This document shows positions 49,203 through 57,315 of a stretch of 64,000 bases of DNA, one piece after another. The notes beneath the pieces were generated by a model. The model made no database searches. It was given only the letters and a program-made list of their open reading frames with translations, and was not told the origin of the DNA. Both the position numbers and the translations under genes were made by a program. Each line of letters starts with the position of its first letter. Positions within the stretch are counted from its first letter, which is position 1. The DNA is from DASYCK01 sp036500205 (GTDB lineage Bacteria; Myxococcota_A; Polyangia; Fen-1088), in the NCBI GenBank assembly GCA_036500205.1, contig DASYCK010000108.1, positions 1-64,000 on the forward strand, written 5' to 3'.

Positions 49203-50298
49203 CCGTTCCCGAGCGGCGTTCCGCCGGGGGAGGCGGCGTCTGCCGCGCGCGCGATCGGATCGCCAAAGGGATGCTGTCCGCATGTTGCCGTCTCGCCAGC
49301 GCCAGCTCGAGAATTCGCGAGACGACGTCATCATACGTGAGCCCTCCCGCTTTCGCCGCCTTCGAGAACCCTCCCGCTTCGTGCGACAGATCGCAGTTCG
49401 GATTCACGTCGATGACATAGGGGACGCCGTCGGCGGAGAGACGGATGTCGACGCGCCCGTAGTCGCGAAGCTCGAGGGCGTCCCAGGCACCGCGGGCCGC
49501 CGCCGTCACCGCCTCGGTCAGGGCCGGATCGAGCACGCAGCGCACCGGCTTGGTCCCCGCGTACTCCACCGACGACTCCATCCATTTCCCCTCGAAGGAG
49601 ACGATGCGCGGGCGATCGGGGGGCAGGTCCGAGAAGTCGATCTCGTAGAACGGCAGCACGTCGGGGGGGCCGTCGAGCCGCCCCAGCAGCGACACGTAGA
49701 TCTCGCGCCCCTCGATATAGCGTTCCACGAGCGCCGGCTGCCGGTACTGCGAGATGACGTGGGCGACGCGCGCCTGCATGGCGGCGGCGTTGGACACCAC
49801 CGACTCGCTGTAGATCCCGACCGAGGCGTCCTCGCGCGCCGGTTTCACGATGGCGGGGAACGGAATGGTCACCGCCTGGTCCGACCGCGTGACGAAGACG
49901 GCCTCGGGAGTCGGCACGGCGCGCGCGCGCAGGATCTCCTTCGCCTTGTGCTTGTGCAGCGCCAGCGACAGTGCCAGCGGCCCCGAGCCGGTATAGGCGA
50001 TCCCCTCCTTGTCGAGCAGCAGCGGCAGCAGCGGCTCGAAGCGGCTGTCGCCCGAGATCGATTCACACAGGTTGAAGACGACGTCGGCCTTGCGCCGCCG
50101 GAGCTCGTCCATGACCACGCCCACGTCGTCGTGAACCCCCACCGTCGAGGGGAAACAGTCGTGGGACTCGAGCACCCGCATCAGATGCGTGGCGACGTTC
50201 TCGACATCCTCACGCGCACGATTCTCCGGGTCCGCCTCGGCGCCCTCGAAGTCGCGGTTGTAGATGACGACGACTCGCGGCTGACCTGTTCCCGTCAC
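49150..50298 (-). CDS. D-Ala-D-Ala ligase-like ATP-grasp enzyme
   Basis: 382 residues. The ATP-grasp fold is shown by PFPAIVKPAREDASVG, ALVERYIEGREIYVSLLG and the metal site GRVDIRLSADGVPYVIDVNPNCD. The N-terminal part (VVVIYNRDFEG..., ADVVFNLCES) is ligase-like but unlike canonical Ddl, a true copy of which is at 52894. It likely joins a carboxylate to an amine in peptide or cell-wall metabolism. Start overlaps the stop of lipB by four bases. Substrate unknown. Confidence 0.8.
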   Translation of the reverse strand: MTGTGQPRVVVIYNRDFEGAEADPENRAREDVENVATHLMRVLESHDCFPSTVGVHDDVGVVMDELRRRKADVVFNLCESISGDSRFEPLLPLLLDKEGIAYTGSGPLALSLALHKHKAKEILRARAVPTPEAVFVTRSDQAVTIPFPAIVKPAREDASVGIYSESVVSNAAAMQARVAHVISQYRQPALVERYIEGREIYVSLLGRLDGPPDVLPFYEIDFSDLPPDRPRIVSFEGKWMESSVEYAGTKPVRCVLDPALTEAVTAAARGAWDALELRDYGRVDIRLSADGVPYVIDVNPNCDLSHEAGGFSKAAKAGGLTYDDVVSRILELALARRQHADSIPLAIRSRARQTPPPPAERRSGTGVPDGGEPGRKRGPAVG

Positions 50299-51065
50299 GC
50301 GCCGTCCATTCTAGGCGCGGCCGTGCGCATTGCAATCGAAACGCCGGCGGGGCTCGCGTCATCGGGGGCGAACGTGATCCCGAAACGCGCGCCCAGCGCG
50401 GCGGCGATGCGCGGCCCCAACGCCTGCGGCGTGGGGGCCCGCCCGATCGAGGCCTGCACGGACGTCACCGCGCAGCCGGAGATCCCGCAGGGCACGATCA
50501 GCCCGAACGCGTCGAGCGCAGGCGCGAGGTTCAGCGCGAATCCGTGAATGACCACGCGCCGGCGCACGTGGATGCCGAAGGCGCAGATCTTCGCCTCCCC
50601 TGCGCTCCCCGTCACCCAGAGACCAGGCGCCGTCGGGCGATAGTGGGCTTGCACGCCCAGCTCGCCCAGGACCTCCGCGATGGCCGCGGCCATCGCCTCG
50701 ACATGGGCGCGGACGCCCCCGCGCAGGCGAACGACCGGATAGCCGACCAGCTGTCCGGGGCCGTGATAGGTGACGTCACCGCCGCGCGAGGCCTGGTGCA
50801 GCGTGATGTGCCGCCGCGCCAGCTCGTCCTGGTCGACGAGGACGTTGGCGGCCACGGCGCTGCGACCAAGCGTGATGACCGGGTCGTGCTCGAGCAGCAG
50901 CAACGTCTCGACGCCGCCGCCCAGCACCTGCGCGCGCAGACGCTCTTGCAGCTCGGCCGTCTCCGCGAAGGGGACCCGGCCGAGCCAGCGCCAGACGCCG
51001 CTCGCTGGCGCGCCGTCGCGCGGCGGAGCTGGCCGCGAATCGCAGGAAACCTCCCCCGCGTTCAT
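50295..51065 (-). CDS. lipB: Octanoyl-[ACP]:protein N-octanoyltransferase
   Basis: 256 residues. The family motifs are all present: LLEHDPVITLGRSA, RGGDVTYHGPGQLVGYP, GEAKICAFGIH with the catalytic Lys, and IVPCGISGCAVTS with the catalytic Cys. It moves octanoate from acyl carrier protein to lipoyl domains. N-terminal extension of about 25 residues. lipA is not in this window; the downstream ATP-grasp gene is coupled to it. Confidence 0.94.
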   Translation of the reverse strand: MNAGEVSCDSRPAPPRDGAPASGVWRWLGRVPFAETAELQERLRAQVLGGGVETLLLLEHDPVITLGRSAVAANVLVDQDELARRHITLHQASRGGDVTYHGPGQLVGYPVVRLRGGVRAHVEAMAAAIAEVLGELGVQAHYRPTAPGLWVTGSAGEAKICAFGIHVRRRVVIHGFALNLAPALDAFGLIVPCGISGCAVTSVQASIGRAPTPQALGPRIAAALGARFGITFAPDDASPAGVSIAMRTAAPRMDGA

Positions 51066-51083
51066 GGCCAGCGCGCCCCGACG

Positions 51084-52841
51084 CTAACCTTCGGCCAGCT
51101 CGGCGAAGAAGTCGGCGTCGACGAAATCGACGCTGACCGTCGCGCTGACCACGCCGACCCCGTGACGGACGCAGGTCTCCGCCATGGCGGCGCCGTCCGC
51201 GATCTCGAGCGGCGGCCCCGGCTGCTTCCACTCGGCGATGCCGTCATCGCCGAGGCGACCGGCCAGCATCAGGACGCCCTCGTCGTGACTGCGGGCGCGG
51301 ATGCCGGCGCGGAGCTCGCCGATGGCGCGGCGGCCCGCGGCGCTTCCGCCCGGACGCAACGCGATCAGGCACTTCGCGGGACGGGAGCCGCGACCGCGCA
51401 GGGCCTCGACGTAGATCGTCCCATCGACCCGCTTCACGAACGTCGTGGGGCCGAACCCCTCGCGCTGCAACAGCACCCGGGCGACGGCCTCGAAGGCCCC
51501 CGGCGCCAGCTCGGCCAGACGGCGCTCGATGGCGGCCATCGTGCGCTCGCGCAGTGCCCGGCGGGCATCGCCGAACACCTGCTCGGCCTTCTCGAGCTCG
51601 GCGTCGGGCGTGCGTCGGGCCAGCGTGTAGAGCCCGCTGCCCGCCGCTCGCACCCGCGGCCGCAGGCCGTTGCGCAGGCGATCTTTCGGCTCGCTGGCGA
51701 GCGCGGTGCGGATGACCCGCCACGCCTCGTTCGGTTCGCCATGGATCAGCCGCCGGCGAATGGCGCTGTCGGCGAGCTGCCGAACGTGCACGCCGCGTCC
51801 CGGCGGTTGCCCGCGCAGGATCTCGATCGCCGCATCGACCGGCGTCATGATCTTGCGTGACGCCTGGCCGTCGGCGCCCGTGGACTCCGGGGAGCCGCCA
51901 GCCGATGCGCCGCCTTCGGCGGTCGACTCGGCGTTCGCGCCCTGCCCGGCTTCGCCCCCCTTTTGCTCGGCGTAGGCGGGACGCTCGCCGCTCGCCGGTC
52001 GCTCGCCCGACGTCGCGCCCGGGGCCTCATCGGTGCGGGGCGCGCCATCTTCCTCGCCGCCACGACGACGCCGACGGCGCCGACGGCGCCGTCGACCATC
52101 TTCGCCGACCTCCGTGCCGGCGCCCGCCGCCGGTGCTTCGTCGCCGTCCGCTTCGAGCGTCTCGTCGCCATCGCTGGCGCCGTCACCCGCATCCGCCGTT
52201 GGCCCGTCGCCCTGCGCCGGAGCAGCCGCCGTTTTCCCGTTCTCGGTCTCCTCGGGCTCGTCCTCGTCACCGTCGCCCTCGCCGCCCATCGACTCGTCGT
52301 CCCCTTCGAGGACACCGGTCTCGGCCAGGGCGGCCGCGCGCGCCGCCGCCGACAGGCCACCGGCGCTCGGCTCTTGCACGGAATCGTCCGAATCGTCGGC
52401 CGAACCTTCGTCCGCCGCGCTCTCCTTCGTCTCTGGCGTCGCCGCCTCGTCGGTCTTGCCACCGCGCGCCCGACCACCACGCCGGCGTCGTCGCCGTCCC
52501 GGACGCTCGTCGGCGTCGCCCGCTGGCGCCGCCTCGTCCCGCTCCCGCTTGGCGGGCCGGCCACCGGCCGCCGCGGGAGCCTCCGCCTTCGCGACGGGCT
52601 TCTCTTCGGGCGGCATCTCCGGATAGCGGAGCAAACCGAAAACTCCCGGCTTCACGCGAACGAAAGGATTACCTGGGGCCTTCTTCACCGCGGACGTGAG
52701 CTGCGTCTGCATCGTGACCTCGGGCGTTCGGCCGACGAAGGTCAAAAGCTTCTTCGTCATCGCCCGCTCGGTCAGCTCTTTGAAATGAAGAGGCCGTCCC
52801 TCGCGCTTCAAGATGTCGAGCGCTGCCTCAAGGAAAGTCAT
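51084..52841 (-). CDS. HARE-HTH / Mrr-like restriction-endonuclease-fold protein
   Basis: 585 residues. Residues 1-72 form a HARE-HTH domain (MTFLEAALDILKREGRPLHFKEL). A long low-complexity linker (about 75-328) alternates acidic runs with Arg-only tracts. A second HARE-HTH lies at about 330-409 (MTPVDAAIEILRGQPPGRGV), then a restriction-endonuclease-like domain (435-585; FEAVARVLLQREGFG, DGTIYV). HARE-HTH modules are known with DNA-modification and nuclease partners. The usual Q-x-K of the Mrr site looks replaced by IALRP, so catalysis may be lost. Start at ATG 52841 fits the HARE boundary. Confidence 0.8.
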   Translation of the reverse strand: MTFLEAALDILKREGRPLHFKELTERAMTKKLLTFVGRTPEVTMQTQLTSAVKKAPGNPFVRVKPGVFGLLRYPEMPPEEKPVAKAEAPAAAGGRPAKRERDEAAPAGDADERPGRRRRRRGGRARGGKTDEAATPETKESAADEGSADDSDDSVQEPSAGGLSAAARAAALAETGVLEGDDESMGGEGDGDEDEPEETENGKTAAAPAQGDGPTADAGDGASDGDETLEADGDEAPAAGAGTEVGEDGRRRRRRRRRRRGGEEDGAPRTDEAPGATSGERPASGERPAYAEQKGGEAGQGANAESTAEGGASAGGSPESTGADGQASRKIMTPVDAAIEILRGQPPGRGVHVRQLADSAIRRRLIHGEPNEAWRVIRTALASEPKDRLRNGLRPRVRAAGSGLYTLARRTPDAELEKAEQVFGDARRALRERTMAAIERRLAELAPGAFEAVARVLLQREGFGPTTFVKRVDGTIYVEALRGRGSRPAKCLIALRPGGSAAGRRAIGELRAGIRARSHDEGVLMLAGRLGDDGIAEWKQPGPPLEIADGAAMAETCVRHGVGVVSATVSVDFVDADFFAELAEG

Positions 52842-52893
52842 GGCGCCCGTCTTTACCACAAAATTTTGACGGGCGGATCGGGGAGGGTTACCC

Positions 52894-53940
52894 GTGATGA
52901 TCATGATCAACCGAAAGATCGGCGTGCTCCTCGGTGGCTTGTCGGCGGAGCGCGAGATCTCGCAGCGATCGGGCGAAGCGATTCTGCGCGCCCTCGCCGA
53001 CCGGGGGTACGACGCCACGCCCATCTTCGTCGATCGCGACGTCGACCTGATCCTGCGCCAGAAGCAGATCGACGTGGCGTTCCTGGCGCTGGCCGGCCGC
53101 TACGGCGAGGACGGCTGCATCCAGGGCCTGCTCGAGCTGCTGGGTATCCCCTACACGGGTTCGGGCGTGCTCGCGTCCGGCCTGGCGATGAACAAGGCGA
53201 AGGCCAAGGAGATTTTCAGGCTGCACAACTTGCCGACGGCGCCCGGCTACCTGTTCGACGGAATGGCCGAGCGCCTCCCGGGGGACTCGTCGACGGCAGG
53301 CAACGTGCCGGCAGTCATCGCCGAGCACGGCTCGTTCGGCTTTCCGGTGATCGTCAAGCCGGCCGGCGAAGGTTCCTCGCTGGGGGTGAGCCTGGCGCGC
53401 GACGAGCTCGAGCTCGAGTCGGCGGTCGAGGCGGCGCTGCGCTTCGATGACGAGGTGCTGGTCGAGCGCTTCATCGAAGGCAAGGAGGTCTCGGTCGGAG
53501 TGCTCGACGGGCAGGCGCTGGGCGCGGTGGAGATCGTCCCACGCCAGCCGTTCTACGATTTTCGCAGCAAGCACCCGACCGGGCGCTCCGACTATCACCT
53601 GCCGGCGCGGCTCTCACCCGAGCGCTACCGCTCGGCGCTGCGGATGGCGGTGATGGCGCACGAGGCGCTGGGGTGCGAAGGAGCGTCGCGCGTCGATCTC
53701 ATCATCAGCGACAAGGGCAACGAGGTGATCCTCGAGGTGAACACGCTGCCCGACATGGCGCCCACCAGCCTGCTCCCCAAGATCGCCCACGCGGCCGGGA
53801 TGTCGTTCGATGATCTGGTGGAAGAGATCCTGCGCGGCGCCCGCTTGCGGGCCCATGGACACCGGCGCGATCGGCGCGGTGTCCGGCTTGGATTCGATGG
53901 TCCGGAGCGTCGGGCTGGGTTTCAGTCCGAGGCGCACTGA
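52894..53940 (+). CDS. ddl: D-alanine--D-alanine ligase
   Basis: 348 residues with the canonical Ddl order: VLLGGLSAEREISQRSG, the AYTGSG-like IPYTGSGVLASGLAMNK, PVIVKPAGEGSSLGVS, and the metal site RVDLIISDKGNEVILEVNTLPDM. It makes D-Ala-D-Ala for peptidoglycan. A C-terminal tail of about 35 residues rich in Arg extends beyond the usual end. Divergent from the HARE gene across 52 bases. Confidence 0.95.
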   Translation: MMIMINRKIGVLLGGLSAEREISQRSGEAILRALADRGYDATPIFVDRDVDLILRQKQIDVAFLALAGRYGEDGCIQGLLELLGIPYTGSGVLASGLAMNKAKAKEIFRLHNLPTAPGYLFDGMAERLPGDSSTAGNVPAVIAEHGSFGFPVIVKPAGEGSSLGVSLARDELELESAVEAALRFDDEVLVERFIEGKEVSVGVLDGQALGAVEIVPRQPFYDFRSKHPTGRSDYHLPARLSPERYRSALRMAVMAHEALGCEGASRVDLIISDKGNEVILEVNTLPDMAPTSLLPKIAHAAGMSFDDLVEEILRGARLRAHGHRRDRRGVRLGFDGPERRAGFQSEAH

Positions 53941-53949
53941 AAGGCGCGC

Positions 53950-54075
53950 AGGGGGGCGTTGCCCCCCTACGATACCCCCCGGATCCGGACCGTTTGCCGG
54001 GGCGGAGTTGCTTGGCGGGCGGGGTCTCCGGCGGGCGGAGCCCGCCTGCGATGCCGGGGAGGACTTTGTCCTCCC
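53950..54075. repeat. Cluster of three short-loop GC palindromes
   Basis: AGGGGGGC/GCCCCCCT (53950-53968), GGCGGGC/GCCCGCC (54030-54046) and GGGAGGAC/GTCCTCCC (54057-54075) each have a three-base loop. Each is followed closely by T-A/G-CGA. The shared design suggests one family rather than three unrelated terminators; the palindrome at 30854-30880 is similar. Confidence 0.65.
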
Positions 54076-54134
54076 TGCGACCCTCCTGAAGAGTTGCCTG
54101 GACACCTGGCTCGTCCTCGCTGAATGGCGATCTT

Positions 54135-54180
54135 GCCTCTCCCGATTCGGGAGAGGCCGGCGCGTGGCGCCGGGTGAGGG
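54135..54180 (-). repeat. REP-like double hairpin, copy 2 (inverted)
   Basis: Read on the minus strand it has CCCTCACCC, a hairpin CCGGCGC/GCGCCGG (54157-54173) and a hairpin CCTCTCCCGA-type stem (54135-54157). Order, lead sequence and stem bases match copy 1 at 30631-30680. Confidence 0.75.
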
Positions 54181-54305
54181 TGTCGACGACGCTCGCCGGT
54201 CAGGCCTTCTGGGTGAACCGTGGATTGTTACAATGCGGTGACGATTGGTTGGGAACTGGGTGTCGGCTCGCGGTCGGGGCGATCAGCCGGTAGTGTTGGG
54301 CGGCC

Positions 54306-56588
54306 ATGGCTCGACGTTCGCGCAAGACAGCCTCGGTAACGAGGGCGATACCGCATGACCGGGAGAGCGCCCGGCTGTTCCTGAACCGGGAGCTGTCCTG
54401 GCTGGAGTTCAACGGCCGGGTGCTGGACGAGGCGCGCGACCCCTCCGTTCCGCTGGTCGAGCGGCTGAAGTTCCTCTCCATCGTGTCGTCCAACCTGGAC
54501 GAATTCTTCATGGTTCGGGTCGCCGGCCTGAAGCAGCAACTCTCCGGCAACGTCGCGGAGACGCCGCCGGATGGCCTGACGGCCGCCGAGCAGCTCGCCG
54601 CCATCAGCCAGCGCGCGCACGCCATGGTGGCGGAGCAGTACCGGGTGTGGCGCGAAGCCGTGGCGCCCGGCCTGGCCGACATCGCGGGGGTCCGCCTGCT
54701 GCGCCCGGCCAGCCTGTCCGCGGAGCAGCGCGCGCTGATCATGGCCACCTTCTCGCGCGAGGTCTGGCCGGTGCTGACGCCGCTGGCCGTCGATCCCGGA
54801 CACCCCTTTCCGATGCTGCGCAATCGCAGCCTGAATCTCGCGATTTCCCTTCAAAAAGAGAAGGGCAAGGTCGCGCCCCGCCAGAACATCGTGGCGGTGG
54901 TGCAGGTACCGGCGGTGCTGCCGCGGCTGTTCGAGCTGCCGCGTCCGCCGAGCGAGACGGCGCCCGGCGAAGGGGAGCCTCATGTCCCCCCCTCCTCGGT
55001 CTCCTTCATTCTCCTCGAGGACGTGATCGCGATGCACGTGGGCGATCTGTTCCCCGGGTTCCGGGTGGTGGGGTGCAACGCCTTCCGCGTCACGCGCAAC
55101 TTCGATCTGAGCATCGACGAGGACGAGGCGGACGATCTTCTGAAGACCATTCAGAAAGAGCTGCGCCGGCGGGAGCGCGGAAATGCCGTGCGCCTCGAGA
55201 TCGCCCACGAGACGCCGTCCGAGGTGGTCACCTTCCTGCGCACCGCGCTTCGACTGGAGCCGGACGACGCCTACCTGATCGATGGCCCCATTCACCTGGC
55301 CGATCTGGCCCCCATCGCGGCGCGCGACGATCTGCGCGACTGGAAGGACGAGCCGTTCTCGCCCCAGATCGTTCCCCCGCTGCAGGAATACGACGACATC
55401 TTCGGGGTGATCGCCACCAAGGACATCCTGCTGCAGCACCCTTACGAGTCGTTCGAGGACGTGGTCGAGTTCGTCTCGGAGGCGGCCGCCGATCCCAACG
55501 TCCTCGCCATCAAGCAGACGCTCTATCGCACCAGCGCCGACTCGCCCATCGTGCGGGCGCTGATCCGCGCCGCCGAGAACGGCAAGCAGGTGACGGCGGT
55601 CGTCGAGCTGAAGGCGCGCTTCGACGAGGCGCCCAACATCCAGTGGGCCCGGACGCTGGAAGACGCGGGCGTTCACGTCGTCTACGGTCTGCTGGGCCTG
55701 AAGACCCACTGCAAGGTGGCGCTGGTGGTGCGGCGCGAAGGTGGCCACATCAAGCGCTACGTTCACCTGTCGACCGGCAACTACAACCCCAGCACGGCGC
55801 GCGTCTACGCTGACGTGTCCTACTTCACGGCGCGCGACGCCTTCGCCGACGACGCGGGGGCGCTGTTCAACCTGCTGACCGGGTACTCGTCGCCGCCATC
55901 GTGGAAGCGGTTCGACGTGGCCCCGGTGGGGTTGCAAGAGAAGATCCTGGGGCTCATCGAGCGCGAGACCGCCTTCGGGCCCAAGGGGCGCATCGTCGCC
56001 AAGATGAACTCGCTGGTCGACGCCGCGGTGATCAAGGCGCTGTACCGGGCCTCCCAGGCGGGCGTCTCGATCGATCTCATCGTTCGCGGCATCTGCTGCC
56101 TCCGGCCGGGCGTCCCCGGCACGAGCGACAACATCCGCGTCGTCAGCATCGTCGATCGCTTCCTCGAGCACGCGCGCATCTTTCACTTCGGCAATGGCGG
56201 CAAGGACGAGGTCTACCTGTCGTCGGCCGACTGGATGCCCCGTAACTTCGTGCGCCGGGTCGAGGTCATGTTTCCGCTGGAGGATCCGCTGCTTCGCGAG
56301 CGGGTCATCAAGGAAGTCCTGGGGATCTCCCTGGCCGACAACGTCAAGGCCCGACGGCTTGGACCGGACGGCAGCTATCACCGCCCCGTCGTCGACGAGA
56401 AGACGCCGCGCCTCCGCAGCCAGGTGCGGTTCATGGAGCTGGCGCGCGAGAAGGCCCAGGCCGGGCCCGGGATCGCCGGGCCGGCGACGGGTGGATTCGT
56501 GGTACGGACCACGGCGCCCGGGGTCGTTCGCGGTCCGGGGCAGGCCGCCGCGGCCAGCCCTCCGCCACCCGCCCTGCCATCGGCTTGA
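54306..56588 (+). CDS. ppk1: Polyphosphate kinase 1
   Basis: 760 residues. N-terminal domain FLNRELSWLEFNGRVLDEA; the catalytic core has LKTHCKVALVVR with the autophosphorylated His and the phospholipase D-like second motif near LIVRGICCLRPG. SADWMPRNFVRRVEV and the end ILGISLADNVKARRL are typical. It reversibly makes polyphosphate from ATP. The last 40 residues are Pro/Ala-rich and disordered. Standalone gene after a hairpin-rich gap. Confidence 0.95.
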   Translation: MARRSRKTASVTRAIPHDRESARLFLNRELSWLEFNGRVLDEARDPSVPLVERLKFLSIVSSNLDEFFMVRVAGLKQQLSGNVAETPPDGLTAAEQLAAISQRAHAMVAEQYRVWREAVAPGLADIAGVRLLRPASLSAEQRALIMATFSREVWPVLTPLAVDPGHPFPMLRNRSLNLAISLQKEKGKVAPRQNIVAVVQVPAVLPRLFELPRPPSETAPGEGEPHVPPSSVSFILLEDVIAMHVGDLFPGFRVVGCNAFRVTRNFDLSIDEDEADDLLKTIQKELRRRERGNAVRLEIAHETPSEVVTFLRTALRLEPDDAYLIDGPIHLADLAPIAARDDLRDWKDEPFSPQIVPPLQEYDDIFGVIATKDILLQHPYESFEDVVEFVSEAAADPNVLAIKQTLYRTSADSPIVRALIRAAENGKQVTAVVELKARFDEAPNIQWARTLEDAGVHVVYGLLGLKTHCKVALVVRREGGHIKRYVHLSTGNYNPSTARVYADVSYFTARDAFADDAGALFNLLTGYSSPPSWKRFDVAPVGLQEKILGLIERETAFGPKGRIVAKMNSLVDAAVIKALYRASQAGVSIDLIVRGICCLRPGVPGTSDNIRVVSIVDRFLEHARIFHFGNGGKDEVYLSSADWMPRNFVRRVEVMFPLEDPLLRERVIKEVLGISLADNVKARRLGPDGSYHRPVVDEKTPRLRSQVRFMELAREKAQAGPGIAGPATGGFVVRTTAPGVVRGPGQAAAASPPPPALPSA

Positions 56589-56646
56589 GCCGAGATCGTC
56601 ACTCGTCGCCGTGAGGGGCGTCTCGCTGTTCGTGCCCGTTCGAGGG

Positions 56647-56652
56647 TATAAT
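56647..56652 (+). promoter_or_regulatory. Consensus -10 before the exported-protein gene
   Basis: A perfect TATAAT lies ten bases before the ATG at 56662, so the mRNA should start within a few bases of the codon. No clear -35. Confidence 0.5.
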
Positions 56653-56661
56653 AAAGCCCGC

Positions 56662-57315
56662 ATGAAAAGCCCCCCTTTGCTCCGTCGCCTACGAACGGTG
56701 GGATTCACGGCCGGCCTGACGATGGCCGTCGTGACAGTCACGGGAGCGGGGCTGGCGCCCCGCCCCGCCGCCGCGTCGATCGTGGTGGCGATGGATCTTC
56801 CCACCCTGGTCCGCGAGGCGGATCACATCGCGGTCGTCGATGTCGTGTCGACCACGGCCGACTGGGACGCCAAGCACGAGAGGATCTTCTCCACCATCGA
56901 CTTGAAGGTCGTCGAGCGCTGGAAAGGCGCGGCGGCGGCCGGCGAGGATCACCTGCGTATCGTGCAGCCGGGCGGCACGGTCGGCGATCTGACGATGACG
57001 GTGACGGGCCTGTCGACGTTCTCGCCCGGCGAGCGCGCGCTGGTGTTCCTGCGCGGCACCTCGACGCAGGCGCGCGTGCTGGGGATGGGCCAAGGCAAGC
57101 GGCCCATGCGCCTCGAGACGGTGTCCGGAAAATGGCTGGTGCAGGCGGCCAATCTCCATCAGTCGACCTTGGTGCAGCCGCGCGTCGCCACGCCGACGAA
57201 TGGCAAGCTCGCTCCCCTGCCGGCGGCGGCCACCGCCAGGACGCCGGTCCGCGAGCGCGGCCTCGAGGATTTCCGCTCGGAAGTGAAGACCCTGATCGGG
57301 ACGACGACCCCATGA
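56662..57315 (+). CDS. Exported protein of unknown function paired with matrixin
   Basis: 217 residues. Signal peptide (1-40, APRPAAA) then a beta-rich domain: LVREADHIAVVDVVSTTADWD, TIDLKVVERWKG, GERALVFLRGT. The pattern resembles secreted myxobacterial proteins encoded beside matrixins. It overlaps the matrixin start by four bases, so the two are probably exported together. No family named. Confidence 0.6.
   Translation: MKSPPLLRRLRTVGFTAGLTMAVVTVTGAGLAPRPAAASIVVAMDLPTLVREADHIAVVDVVSTTADWDAKHERIFSTIDLKVVERWKGAAAAGEDHLRIVQPGGTVGDLTMTVTGLSTFSPGERALVFLRGTSTQARVLGMGQGKRPMRLETVSGKWLVQAANLHQSTLVQPRVATPTNGKLAPLPAAATARTPVRERGLEDFRSEVKTLIGTTTP

Larger units (their letters stand above)
53941..54305. 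other. Intergenic region rich in hairpins
   Basis: No gene is supported here. Three short-loop palindromes (53950-54075) and an inverted copy of the REP-like element (54135-54180) fill most of it. The last 100 bases should hold the ppk1 promoter, which I could not define. Confidence 0.6.

Noticed and set aside
54228..56804. 858-codon open frame on the minus strand
   Set aside because: Antisense to ppk1 with no recognisable motif; caused by high GC at third positions.
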